Assembly (NCBI RefSeq): GCF_002161065.1 | Contig: NZ_NFLV01000003.1 | Location: 1 to 64,000 of the forward strand | Source of the DNA: Eubacterium sp. An11 | Lineage (GTDB): Bacteria > Bacillota > Clostridia > Lachnospirales > Lachnospiraceae | Direction: 5' to 3' | DNA length: 64,000 bases | In this document: piece by piece, positions 1-8,297 of the stretch | How the letters are laid out: each line of letters begins with the position of its first letter | Position numbering within the stretch: the first letter of the stretch is position 1 | Translations under genes and position numbers: made by a program | Notes under the pieces: model-generated | Told to the model about the DNA's origin: nothing | Database searches by the model: none | The model's input: only the letters and a program-made list of their open reading frames with translations

Positions 1-40
1 TCCATTGTTCGCAGCGGACTTTATGAGTAATTTTATCCAT
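1..40 (-). CDS. Start of an IS66-type accessory protein, cut by the window edge
   Basis: Only the first 13 codons lie in the window. They read MDKITHKVRCEQW, which resembles the N-terminus of the small Tnp accessory proteins of IS66-family elements (recalled family pattern, not searched). The ATG at 38-40 is preceded on the minus strand by a GGGAGGG ribosome site about 10 bases upstream. The IS21 element at 119-2702 sits just upstream of this start, so it probably landed in the end or promoter region of an older element. The fragment is too short for certainty. Confidence 0.45.
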   Translation of the reverse strand, partial: MDKITHKVRCEQW

Positions 41-113
41 GAGTGCGATAACCCTCCCTGAAAAATCTTAGATTTTATAAAGGGATTATCTCATAAAAAC
101 TAGCATTTGACAC

Positions 114-118
114 GGTAC
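114..118. repeat. Target-site duplication of the IS21 element, left copy (GGTAC)
   Basis: GGTAC at 114-118 directly abuts the left inverted end, and the same five bases at 2703-2707 directly abut the right end. A short direct repeat flanking both ends is what IS21-family transposition leaves behind, so the element appears to have inserted as one intact unit. Confidence 0.8.
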
Positions 119-136
119 TGAATATTCTGCGGTGGC

Positions 137-209
137 AGAGCCACCAAATCTCCTGGAATAGAGCCATGGAATCCGTTATTGAGAGCCAGTCGTCCGATGG
201 TGGGAGCCA
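137..209. repeat. Left-end array of AGAGCCA repeats (transposase-binding type)
   Basis: AGAGCCA occurs at 137-143, 160-166 and 182-188, with a weaker GGAGCCA at 203-209. The spacing is 21-23 bases, about two helical turns. IS21 elements are known to carry multiple terminal repeats bound by IstA, and this array mirrors the one at the right end. Confidence 0.75.
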
Positions 210-240
210 TGACCTGTGTCGTGGCTCCCAGTAGGATGAT

Positions 241-987
241 CTAGTTTTTGATCTTCCTTTTCCTTTGCCGCATGGAAACATCCCCGTCAATCCGCATGGT
301 ATAGGCAGATGGGATGATGCGGTCAAGGATGGAATCGGCAAGGGCACTGCCCCCTAATCTTTCATGCCAGCCTTCTGGCATGAACTGGGAACAGAAGATG
401 GTGGAAACCTGGCCGCAGCGGTATTCCATCAGTTCCAACAGATCCCTTTGCTCCTGATCGGAAGCAGGGATCAAAAGAAATTCATCAAGAATCACAAGTG
501 GGAGCTTTTGAAACTGCTTCATCACTTGATGATATTTTCCCTGTATCCTCGCTGCTTCCAGTTCGCTGAACAGTTCCAGCAGACGGATATATCTGGTCTT
601 ATATCCGGATTGGCAGGCGTTGACTCCCAGTGCATTAGCAATAAAACTCTTGCCGGAACCTGTGGCTCCGATCAGAACGACATTCAGCCCTTGGCGGATG
701 TAGTCATTATCCGCCAGGCTCTCCAGAAGATCCCGGTTCAGATGCCGGTCCGGCAGATAATCAATGTTTCCAAGAAATGCAGATGAATCAGAGAACTTCG
801 CGTTCTTGATCAATCTTTTGATATTGTTATTATGCCGGGAATCGTATTCCGCATCAACCAACAGCATGAGACGCTCATGGAAGGACATGGAGCCGTATTC
901 AGCTTCCCGGTCGATCTGTTTTTCATAAGCTTCCGCAAAGGCAGGCAGCCTCATAGACTTTAACTTTTTCACTGTATCATTTTTCAT
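241..987 (-). CDS. istB: IS21-family helper ATPase IstB
   Basis: This 248-residue protein is the AAA+ helper of IS21 transposition. It regulates the IstA transposase and target choice through ATP. A Walker A motif, GATGSGKS, is visible, and a Walker B-type LVILDEFLL follows. The N-terminal part with LPAFAEAYEKQ is typical of IstB. I chose the ATG at 985-987 because a GGAGGTGG ribosome site precedes it; a longer reading frame upstream lacks such a site. Its start overlaps the last 11 bases of istA, so translation is probably coupled. Length is normal for the family and no lesion is seen. Confidence 0.93.
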   Translation of the reverse strand: MKNDTVKKLKSMRLPAFAEAYEKQIDREAEYGSMSFHERLMLLVDAEYDSRHNNNIKRLIKNAKFSDSSAFLGNIDYLPDRHLNRDLLESLADNDYIRQGLNVVLIGATGSGKSFIANALGVNACQSGYKTRYIRLLELFSELEAARIQGKYHQVMKQFQKLPLVILDEFLLIPASDQEQRDLLELMEYRCGQVSTIFCSQFMPEGWHERLGGSALADSILDRIIPSAYTMRIDGDVSMRQRKRKIKN

Positions 988-2533
988 GGCTGCCACCTCC
1001 GTAATAAGAAGCTCCACGGACCAGGGCATAGCTTTCGTCATGGATAGTCTCAGAGGATCGGTCTGATGGGCCAGCAGCCTTGTCATTGCCGGATTCCAGG
1101 ATCAGGCGGATATTCTTATAACGCGGGCTGGGGATCCGCTCTAAAGCTGCTTTGCAGGCATGTTCCAATCTTTCCGGAGTATATTTATCCGCCAGTTTCA
1201 GGAGAGACAGGCAGCCCTTATAAGCCTGTTCTTCAATCCGGTAGGAATCAAAGATCCTCTGGATCACCTGATGGGTTGACTCACCGATACCAGATGCCCA
1301 CTTAAGGAACCTCGCCTTATCCCATTCACTGTACAGCTGATGGTTGACAGGCATATGCTCCGGGATTGTGGAGTACTGCCCGCGGCGACCATAAAGGCGT
1401 TTGTGGCTGCAGATCCGATTCCCTTTGTAATAAACCTCAATGCTGCTCTTGGTGTACCGGACGTCCACTTTCTTGCGCACATACTCATAAGGGACCGAAT
1501 AGTTCTGAAAATCTATGGCAATGTGATAGTTCAGCTGAACGGTAGCGGATTTCCAGTGGGCAAACTCATATGGATATCTGGGAAGCGGCTGTAAAAAGGG
1601 AAGTTCCTCTTCCAGAAATACAGAGTGACGGGAACCGTCTTTTTTCTGGAAAGGAGCCTCATTAAACTGATCCAGTTCCTTTCGGATCGCTGCATTCATG
1701 GTATGGATATCAAAAAATTTCCGGTTCCGCAGACGGGCAATGATGTGGGAAGTCAGATTCCCAACACTCCCTTCTACAGCTGCTTTATCACGCGGGGCCA
1801 ATACCCGGGCCGGAAGCAATGCAGTGTGATAGTGATCCGCAAGCTCCTGGTAAGAGTGGTTTACGACTGGATCTTCGTATTTTCTGTTGCTGAGGATGCC
1901 AACCTTCAGATTATCCGGGGTCAGGATCCTGGTGGCACCGCCGAAGAACTCATACATAGCGATATGCGCATTGATCCAGTCCTCCTCTTTCATGGTCCGG
2001 CATGCCTGCGCATAGCAGTACATGCTGAAAGGCAGCGTTGCTACAAACAGATAAACCTTGCTGCTGTTCCCAGAGATCTTATCATAAAGGGGCAGCGCGG
2101 TCCCGGCCCAATCGACCATCAGTTTGTCACCAGGTTTATGCCGGATATGCATGGTAAGCTTATTTTTCAAAACATAATCCTGATATAACTTGCAGTATTG
2201 GGAGTAGCCGTATGGTGGTTTTCCGGCATCCCGGCAGGTATCAACATACTCCTGCCACAACAGCTTTAATGTTACGCCGCTTTTCAATAATTCCTTATGG
2301 ATATAAGGAAAATCCGGTGTGACCAATGCTGGGAGCAATGCTTCTTCTGGAAAAAGTGTATTGTGGATTTCCATTTCTTCCATGGATTCCAGTGCCTCTT
2401 TCGATAACTGATGATTTGAGGCTGCTTTTACCACCTTAGCAACCGTATTCCTGGATACGCACAAAGTACTGGCAATGCGCCGTTGGCTATAACCGTCCTG
2501 CAGCATCTGTAAAATTTGTTTTTCTTTGGACAT
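977..2533 (-). CDS. istA: IS21-family transposase IstA
   Basis: This 518-residue transposase cuts and joins the element ends. The N-terminus is a resolvase-like helix-turn-helix (about residues 10-35, GYSQRRIASTLCVSRNTVAKV). A DDE integrase core follows, with the first Asp in KLMVDWAGTAL, the second in ILTPDNLKVG and the Glu in RDKAAVEGSVGN. The C-terminal region has the usual IS21 beta-barrel-like sequence before a basic tail. It is full length, with istB directly downstream and overlapping. The right-end repeat array lies 66 bases upstream of its start. Confidence 0.93.
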   Translation of the reverse strand: MSKEKQILQMLQDGYSQRRIASTLCVSRNTVAKVVKAASNHQLSKEALESMEEMEIHNTLFPEEALLPALVTPDFPYIHKELLKSGVTLKLLWQEYVDTCRDAGKPPYGYSQYCKLYQDYVLKNKLTMHIRHKPGDKLMVDWAGTALPLYDKISGNSSKVYLFVATLPFSMYCYAQACRTMKEEDWINAHIAMYEFFGGATRILTPDNLKVGILSNRKYEDPVVNHSYQELADHYHTALLPARVLAPRDKAAVEGSVGNLTSHIIARLRNRKFFDIHTMNAAIRKELDQFNEAPFQKKDGSRHSVFLEEELPFLQPLPRYPYEFAHWKSATVQLNYHIAIDFQNYSVPYEYVRKKVDVRYTKSSIEVYYKGNRICSHKRLYGRRGQYSTIPEHMPVNHQLYSEWDKARFLKWASGIGESTHQVIQRIFDSYRIEEQAYKGCLSLLKLADKYTPERLEHACKAALERIPSPRYKNIRLILESGNDKAAGPSDRSSETIHDESYALVRGASYYGGGSHEK

Positions 2534-2598
2534 TTGATCGTCCTCCTCTCAAAGTATTACGGATTCATCCGTTAGGATGATTGTATTGCTTCAAGAGG

Positions 2599-2684
2599 TG
2601 GCTCTCAACAGCGGATTGCCCTTATAATTTAGGTGGCTCTATCGTTCGGAATAGATGGCTCTCTGTAACGGATTGAGTGGCTCT
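2599..2684. repeat. Right-end array of TGGCTCT repeats (inverse of the left array)
   Basis: TGGCTCT, the complement of AGAGCCA, occurs at 2599-2605, 2634-2640, 2656-2662 and 2678-2684. The outer three are 22 bases apart. Together with the left array this gives the element mirrored multiple binding sites. The sequence from 2534 to the next gene at 2889 holds this array, the element end at 2702 and about 190 bases of AT-rich sequence with no gene. Confidence 0.75.
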
Positions 2685-2888
2685 GAAGCCACGGAATACT
2701 CAGGTACTTGCTATTATGCGTTTACATTTTTATGAAATTGCTTTTGCGAAATTAATTATACATTATTAATAAATACCTCATAATTCTCCTTTCCGCTTCT
2801 GTACATCATGTTCAAAAGCAATAAAAAAGGCAGCTACAAATCTCTCGACTTATAACTACCCTGACGCTATGCTATATTATTGATAATA

Positions 2889-3533
2889 TCAGCAAATATA
2901 CCAACATTCACTTGTTATATCCAATATGTTTTTAAAATCATCGAACTCTATTTTTTTATCCAATCCAATTTTATATGTTGCTGCAGTATCCAAACATATG
3001 TCTAGATGATTTAGCGGATGCATTCTCCCATTTTCATGTTCCGAATCAATATCATATCGTATATATCCTAAATCATATTTTAATAAATGCGAAATAAGTA
3101 ACCACATTTCTTTTGTAGTAAAATCATTATCATTTACCTCAGGTTCCATAATTATCTCAAAAATTGTTTCAAAATCCATTTCTTTTCGATTCATCTTCTC
3201 GAATGCTTCTATAAGAAATGACACCACCATTGGATTAATTATGGTTCCTGTAATATTATCATAAATTATAATATTATCTTGATTGCTACTATCATCAATA
3301 CAAAATGGAAACTGCATTGAAAACATTTTTTCTTCAAGCAAATAAAATATACGATTCATTTTATCAATTGAAATTTTTACCTTTTCGCTACGCTCATCTG
3401 TCAAAAAAATACTAACATCAAACATTCTAATAGTATATAATAATAATAGAATTGCTTCTTCCCTTGTTCTTAGTGGCTTTATTGACATCTCGGAAATCTG
3501 TTTACTCATTCTAAACGTAAGTTCTTTTCCCAT
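2889..3533 (-). CDS. DUF2290-like protein paired with a helicase
   Basis: This is a 214-residue protein of unknown biochemical role. The C-terminal stretch YIRYDIDSEHENGRMHPLNH, followed by a hydrophobic strand and an FDDFKNIL ending, resembles my memory of DUF2290, in which an RYD segment is followed by HPxxHL. That assignment is an inference. The start codon lies one base after the helicase stop, and its ribosome site (GGAG) sits inside the helicase 3' end, so the two are probably co-translated. Helicase-DUF2290 pairs have been described as an anti-phage arrangement. The gene is strongly AT-rich, unlike the genes right of 10 kb. Confidence 0.5.
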   Translation of the reverse strand: MGKELTFRMSKQISEMSIKPLRTREEAILLLLYTIRMFDVSIFLTDERSEKVKISIDKMNRIFYLLEEKMFSMQFPFCIDDSSNQDNIIIYDNITGTIINPMVVSFLIEAFEKMNRKEMDFETIFEIIMEPEVNDNDFTTKEMWLLISHLLKYDLGYIRYDIDSEHENGRMHPLNHLDICLDTAATYKIGLDKKIEFDDFKNILDITSECWYIC

Positions 3534-3534
3534 C

Positions 3535-5547
3535 TTACTGCTCCATCATAGAGAAATTAGTTTGAATAAATTCTTCTAATTTATCTCTATCCACTTCCTT
3601 ATTAAACCTTGTCTTTGTCATTTCATGAATTATTTTACGATTCTCCTTATTAGTCACACCTATTTCATCCATAATTTCTGTAGCCATATCAAACAATGAT
3701 TGATGCAAATTAGTTCTCTTAATTATTGCATTAGCAAGTCTTGTTTTTTCTTCATCCGATGGTTCCTCAACTTTAAGAAATCCTTCTCTATTAACAAAGT
3801 CTATTCCTGGCTTTAGTATTTTGATATTCTTTGCCTCACTTGGCAATATTAAATAAGAGGTTAAAAAGGACCTTGTTAACATCATATAAATAGAATTTCT
3901 TATTGAAAAATCATTTGTAAGAACATTTTGCATAATACAAATTACAAACGGAAATTCCAATCCCTTAACATTATTCCTATTACTTATAAAAAGAGTTCCC
4001 TTTCTCTTCTCCTTAGTTTCATATCCTATATTCACCGTCCAGTTATATTTTTCTTTTATCATGGATTGTAAATTTGATGCAAGTTTAAAGTTGGCATCAA
4101 TATTTTCCATAAATATAATACCTATATCATCCGGAAGAACTGTTGGATTACATGCTCTTATATTATCAATAATACCTAACACTGTAGAAAGATACTTATC
4201 CTCTCCTGATGGAATAATTGTAATCCCATCGGATTTAGACGTATCTATATCTTCAAAACGTTTTAAGGGTTTTCTATATAATTCGATATACTGTCCTTCT
4301 CTTTTTACATCATATCCACAAGCTTCCCACTCATCATCTTTAAGCCATCTTAATTTTTTCTCAAATAATCCCATACCAATTGCATGGGCGCCCATTAATG
4401 TTCTAGGATCTGTTCTATAACATTTATTAAGCAAAAAATCCGGATTTACAACAGTTAATGACTTATTTTCAAATATATCTTGAAAGATATCACCTGCAAC
4501 ATATACACATTTCTTAGCTACTTTCTCGCATAATGCAAAAAAACCCTCAGAAAAATCCTGGCTCTCATCAATCAATATATAATCAAAGCAAGTTTGAAAA
4601 TCTTCTATTTGATTTAGCCTTAATAATGCTTCCCTACATATAGTATCAAACGACTTATTATATGAAAATCCGCTAAACGGAATATCATAGTGATTGCAGA
4701 TATAGCTATATACTCCAGAATCAGGATTTCTATATGATCCCCAGCTTCTCATAACCCAAAGTCTTTTTTTCCATTGAATCTGTTCTTCAACTTTCATAAA
4801 ATCAAAAAATTCTGGCACTCTTTTTCTTAAACTATCAGCCAATATGACATTATGACAGGTGAATACTATTTTACATTCATTGTCATCAGTATATAATTCC
4901 TTTATTTTATGCAGTAACAACTCTGTCTTACCGGTTCCAGCAAGTCCCTGAATTGTTATACGCTTTTTCTTAGGCTCATCAAAAATAAATTTTGTTTGTT
5001 CTCCATCAAACAAAATAATTTTCCTTTTTATCTGATCCAAAATATTATCTGGGATACCTGTTCCCAAACGCTCGGCTTCATTAATGCTACCTGTAGCCAG
5101 AGAAATAAGAATATCACCTTTCCTTATTAATTCATCGCCCGTTATTTCATTTTCTTTTAATATATTTTTGAAAGAAAACTCTTCTGGTGAATATTGTATC
5201 TCTGATACAAATTCCTCTCTCCATTGTCTAGGTCTGCCCACTATATTAATAAAATCATATTTTTTTGCAATATATCCTATATCATCAATAAAATCATCTT
5301 GGAATTCTTCAAATAATTCTCCTTCATCACCAAAATTAATAAATATCATCTTGTGTCTTGGCATAAGAACCACAAATGCATCTTGATAGTCATAATCTGC
5401 TTTTTTGTCAATTATCGGTTTCTTAAGCAAATATATAGGATTCATAATATCATCTAATCCTATTCTTTTGATTGCTTCAACACACCTTTTTTGACTATTT
5501 GATGAAACTTCAAAGTTCATATAAAACATACTATTTTCTATCATCAT
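3535..5547 (-). CDS. SF1 (UvrD-like) helicase of a candidate defence operon
   Basis: This 670-residue protein carries a superfamily 1 helicase core. Walker A is GLAGTGKT at residues 201-208, and a Walker B-type YILIDESQDF lies near residue 320. A C-terminal motor region contains NNVKGLEFPFVICIM and MLTRSFLTSYLIL. The first 190 residues match no domain I recognise and may be a sensor or nuclease-like part. It starts at ATGATG directly after GGGAGGAA, inside the end of the upstream HTH gene (17-base overlap). The DUF2290-like gene follows after one base. The tight three-gene order and low GC suggest a mobile defence cassette. The exact system is not established. Confidence 0.75.
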   Translation of the reverse strand: MMIENSMFYMNFEVSSNSQKRCVEAIKRIGLDDIMNPIYLLKKPIIDKKADYDYQDAFVVLMPRHKMIFINFGDEGELFEEFQDDFIDDIGYIAKKYDFINIVGRPRQWREEFVSEIQYSPEEFSFKNILKENEITGDELIRKGDILISLATGSINEAERLGTGIPDNILDQIKRKIILFDGEQTKFIFDEPKKKRITIQGLAGTGKTELLLHKIKELYTDDNECKIVFTCHNVILADSLRKRVPEFFDFMKVEEQIQWKKRLWVMRSWGSYRNPDSGVYSYICNHYDIPFSGFSYNKSFDTICREALLRLNQIEDFQTCFDYILIDESQDFSEGFFALCEKVAKKCVYVAGDIFQDIFENKSLTVVNPDFLLNKCYRTDPRTLMGAHAIGMGLFEKKLRWLKDDEWEACGYDVKREGQYIELYRKPLKRFEDIDTSKSDGITIIPSGEDKYLSTVLGIIDNIRACNPTVLPDDIGIIFMENIDANFKLASNLQSMIKEKYNWTVNIGYETKEKRKGTLFISNRNNVKGLEFPFVICIMQNVLTNDFSIRNSIYMMLTRSFLTSYLILPSEAKNIKILKPGIDFVNREGFLKVEEPSDEEKTRLANAIIKRTNLHQSLFDMATEIMDEIGVTNKENRKIIHEMTKTRFNKEVDRDKLEEFIQTNFSMMEQ

Positions 5548-5740
5548 TTCCTCCCATTTTTAAAAGTCTTTCCATTTTCATTTTATACTGCATAAGTCTT
5601 AAAACATAGTTTGGCATTTTTCTTTTTCCATGTTCCCAATCTTGAATAGTCCTATATGGTATCTCATAGTATTCAGAAAACTGTTTCCAGTTCATTCCAC
5701 TTTTATTTTTCAATTCTATCAATTCTTCCCGTTTTCCCAT
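5531..5740 (-). CDS. Small helix-turn-helix protein, first gene of the helicase operon
   Basis: This 69-residue protein is mostly one HTH: MNWKQFSEYYEIPYRTIQDW followed by EHGKRKMPNYVLRLMQYK. Such small HTH proteins usually bind DNA as local regulators. Three ATG codons occur in a row; I chose the third (MGKREE) because GGAGGG lies six bases before it. The reading frame overlaps the helicase start by 17 bases, so it may autoregulate the operon. An untested alternative is that it is a structural partner of the helicase. Confidence 0.7.
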   Translation of the reverse strand: MGKREELIELKNKSGMNWKQFSEYYEIPYRTIQDWEHGKRKMPNYVLRLMQYKMKMERLLKMGGNDDRK

Positions 5741-5761
5741 CATCATCCCTCCATGTTGACT

Positions 5762-5790
5762 ATTATATACCAGACAACGCACTGCGTCCA
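5762..5790 (-). promoter_or_regulatory. Promoter of the HTH-helicase operon
   Basis: On the minus strand there is a perfect TATAAT (5762-5767) with TGGACG (5785-5790) exactly 17 bases upstream, a 4-of-6 match to the -35 consensus. It lies just upstream of the operon's first ribosome site. Confidence 0.55.
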
Positions 5791-5894
5791 CATGATTTTC
5801 ATGAACTATATATGGCTTCAATTTTCTCAAAATAAGGACAGCAGCAAACCATTTGTTACGGCCCGCAACTGCCCCACGTTGTCATAATGAAAAT

Positions 5895-6827
5895 TTATAT
5901 AATCATATCTAAATTGTGACTTGCAATATTCCTTTTATTTTGGAAATCAATAAAAAATGCTTTAAACTCTCTCCTCTCCATTTCTCCATCGCCAAGATAA
6001 TCATAAATCTTCGTCAAAAGTCCCATTGAAAAAGTGCATGTTAATGAAAAAGTTGAACTTCCATCAACTGGATTTCTGATAGGTTTTAAACATATTCCGT
6101 TCTCATTGAAACTGATATCCATTGTAGAATTATATGCATGTGTTTCATACGATAACTCTCCATAAATACTATCATAATACTTTTCATACCCGGTTTCCGT
6201 CATCAGACCTTTAAAATTTGTCACATTGCTGCAAACCTCATACCATTTTATATACTTCTTTTTTTCTTTTTTCCTTTTTCTATCTCTATCAATTTCCTGA
6301 AAAACGGGCTTAGATTTAACAATTCGTTCAAAAGCTTCTCTCTTTTTCAGAAGCTTATTCATATCAACATCAAAAGCCTCTTGACCTTTGTTTGCAATAA
6401 CTTGTTTTTTAAATTCAGATTCGGTATTAAATTTTTTTTCTCCCATTTCTATTTCTTGATAATGATGTTCTAAACAATATGCCGATGCTCTTTTTTGTAT
6501 GTCTTCTTTTAATATAAATTGCAAACTAACAATATTCTCAACAAGAGACCTGAAAATAATTTGAGTTTGCTTAAAGGAACCTATTGAAAACAACAAATTT
6601 ATTGCATCAATTTGTTCCATAATTTTTCTGATGAATAAACATACAACTGTATCGATAAAATCATCTTTTCTTGATGTCCCATAGCACATTTCATTTTCTA
6701 ATTCACCAAACTTAGTTATTATAGATGCCAACACATTGCTTACTTGTTCTATTGTATTTTTGACATTGCTATTGTTATTAACATTATAAAAAAGGTTGTC
6801 AAAGGTATTTAAATAACTATCGTTCAT
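5895..6827 (-). CDS. DUF5677-like protein
   Basis: This 310-residue protein has helical segments in the centre: IMEQIDAINLLFSIGS, then FKQTQIIFRSLVENIVSLQF. The Arg-Ser-Leu-x-Glu helix pattern is typical of DUF5677-type proteins as I recall them. Their activity is not well established, and they recur near defence genes. A lysine/arginine-rich linker (DRDRKRKKEKKKYIKWYEV) follows, and then a conserved-looking SYETHAYNST segment. An AAGGAG ribosome site and its own promoter precede it. It has the same low GC as the helicase operon but is separately transcribed. Function unknown. Confidence 0.55.
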   Translation of the reverse strand: MNDSYLNTFDNLFYNVNNNSNVKNTIEQVSNVLASIITKFGELENEMCYGTSRKDDFIDTVVCLFIRKIMEQIDAINLLFSIGSFKQTQIIFRSLVENIVSLQFILKEDIQKRASAYCLEHHYQEIEMGEKKFNTESEFKKQVIANKGQEAFDVDMNKLLKKREAFERIVKSKPVFQEIDRDRKRKKEKKKYIKWYEVCSNVTNFKGLMTETGYEKYYDSIYGELSYETHAYNSTMDISFNENGICLKPIRNPVDGSSTFSLTCTFSMGLLTKIYDYLGDGEMERREFKAFFIDFQNKRNIASHNLDMII

Positions 6828-6858
6828 ATTGAAGTCTCCTTATCCCAAATTTATTTGT

Positions 6859-6887
6859 ATTATATTCCATCAGCTTATATTAGTAAA
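6859..6887 (-). promoter_or_regulatory. Promoter of the DUF5677-like gene
   Basis: TATAAT (complement at 6859-6864) and TTTACT (complement at 6882-6887) are separated by 17 bases on the minus strand, about 30 bases upstream of the start codon. Confidence 0.55.
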
Positions 6888-7399
6888 TCCCGAAACTAAT
6901 GTTTTATTATCTCGTTAAAAAAATAATAATTATATAAGTTATTAGCCAAACTGTACAAAACTTATACCTAACAACTTCTTTCTACTTCTAGACATCGTAT
7001 CCTAAAATACAAAAATGCAGTTACAAGTATTATTTCTGCCTTTTCAAATCCAGCTTTTCTATTCAGAAATTCCTCTTGTTCTTGACTCTCTCCTGGTTCA
7101 CATACTTCTGTTTTACCTTATCCCGGAACACAGCTAAAGGGCTTCTGCTCCTGTGGGAACTTCTTTGCAGAAAACTCCTTAAAGGCTACGGTCAGCGCGT
7201 CATTCTGCCGGGTGGTAACAGCCTGTTACACGGCTTCAAATACGTTCAATAGGCAAATTCTCCTGAAAATCAGCAAAGATGGACAGGACTGTCAACGACG
7301 GCACAGAGCGATGTTCATTTTATCGTGGATTGGTTCGGCTGACTTTATTATGCGTTGAATCAGTTTTAACTGCGAAAGGTACAAATCAAACTAGTTGCG
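6888..7399. other. Degenerate stretch with gene fragments
   Basis: No intact gene is seen in about 500 bases. On the minus strand, near 7110-7220, short protein-like runs appear in alternating frames. One reads TRQNDALTVAFKEFSAKKF up to a stop; another, in a different frame, reads VFRDKVKQKYVNQERVK. This is how a gene looks after several frameshifts. The parent family was not recognised. Confidence 0.35.
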
Positions 7400-7724
7400 C
7401 CTGGTTTCTTCATCTGTGTTATCGGGATTTGGCATATTCACTAGCTCTAGTTATAGCTTCCATCTGGTTTTCGGCCAATCAGACCATCTTCATTCAATGG
7501 CATTTAGCAACACTGTCAAACAAATTGCCATGGAGAACTCCAAAACGTATAGATTGACACATCAAAATCTTGTGATAACAGTTTTAAGGTATCTGTATTT
7601 GGCTACGTTTCACCTGTTTCCCATCTACTAACCGCCTGTCGGATAACTTGCACACGCTCTGCCAGTTGTTTTTGTGTAAGATTGTTTTTTTATCGCAATT
7701 TTTAAGAATATCTTGTATTTTCAT
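7400..7724 (-). pseudogene. Decayed Xre regulator with zinc-ribbon tail
   Basis: The gene begins at the ATG at 7722-7724 behind GGAGGG and reads MKIQDILKNCDKK. It then shifts frame at a run of seven A. One more A would restore NNLTQKQLAERVQVIRQAVS and RWETGET, a classic Xre helix-turn-helix. A TAG (probably from CAG) follows, then PNTDTLKLLSQDFDVSI. Further on, QCC-stop-MPLNEDGLIGRKPDGSYN matches the zinc-ribbon CQCCGMPL tail seen in one Xre subfamily, again with stops and a shift near 7440. Several independent lesions make this a true pseudogene rather than a sequencing error. Confidence 0.7.
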
Positions 7725-7910
7725 GCTAATCCCTCCTAAAGGATAATTTTTACTCATTATAGCCTCAAAACAGGATTTTTAACAAGCAACTCGCTGTTAC
7801 TACGGAATAGTGGGCTGCTATCTGTCAAATTCTTGTGTGTTACTTTAAGGTACATGAGCATTAACACAAGGGACATAATCTCTCGTCATATGACGCATGT
7901 GACAGATTTT

Positions 7911-8189
7911 TTATTTTTGGCGAACAATTCCAAATATGTATTTGCCTTTAGGTGGGATGCTTTCACCAGTCAGCTTCTGATTATAATAGATTAGGTCGTC
8001 AAGTCCCACATCATACAGTCTTGTCAGTGCATCGCAATTCAAAATGTCGGGTACTGACTGACCGGATTCCCATTTTGCAACAGCTTGTCGTGAAACACCA
8101 ATTCGCTCTGCTACATCTTCTTGAGAAAATTTATTAAGTTGTCGCAGTATAGCTAAATTGTAAGCGATATTACTTTTCTGCATTTTCAT
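7911..8189 (-). CDS. Xre-family regulator, probably truncated (AbrB tail lost)
   Basis: This 92-residue protein has an Xre helix-turn-helix (LRQLNKFSQEDVAERIGVSR then QAVAKWESGQSVPD) near residues 14-48. The tail ends PPKGKYIFGIVRQK. In a common Firmicute family that segment continues into an AbrB-like DNA-binding domain (GERGQIVIPKKAR). Here it stops, and the downstream bases do not read as that domain in the same frame, so the C-terminal half appears deleted. I chose ATG 8187-8189, nine bases after AGGTGG. It may still bind DNA, or may be a remnant next to the IS110 copy. Confidence 0.65.
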   Translation of the reverse strand: MKMQKSNIAYNLAILRQLNKFSQEDVAERIGVSRQAVAKWESGQSVPDILNCDALTRLYDVGLDDLIYYNQKLTGESIPPKGKYIFGIVRQK

Positions 8190-8297
8190 ATTTATAATCC
8201 ACCTTTCTGCGAAAGGTACCAATGCATCATGAAACATGTTGGATGGCTTTCGCTTTTTATTTTCTTCTGATATTATCTCCTTATAAGACTGACACAC

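Larger units (their letters stand above)
119..2702. mobile_element. IS21-family insertion sequence, about 2.58 kb, complete
   Basis: Two overlapping minus-strand genes of the istA/istB type lie between related inverted ends. The left end reads TGAATATTCTGCGGTGGCAG from 119. The right end, read inward on the minus strand from 2702, begins TGAGTATTCCGTGGCTTCAG. Both start with TG, and both then run into arrays of an AGAGCCA motif spaced about 22 bases apart. GGTAC is duplicated directly outside both ends. Both genes are open, so the element may still be active. Confidence 0.9.

Noticed and set aside
137-209. Regular GAGCCA repeats that look like a short CRISPR array
   Set aside because: Units are only seven bases, spacers are about 15 bases, and they mirror the right end of an IS21, which explains them.
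7279-7557. A 92-codon plus-strand frame
   Set aside because: It lies antisense to the decayed Xre/zinc-ribbon gene and has no ribosome site.
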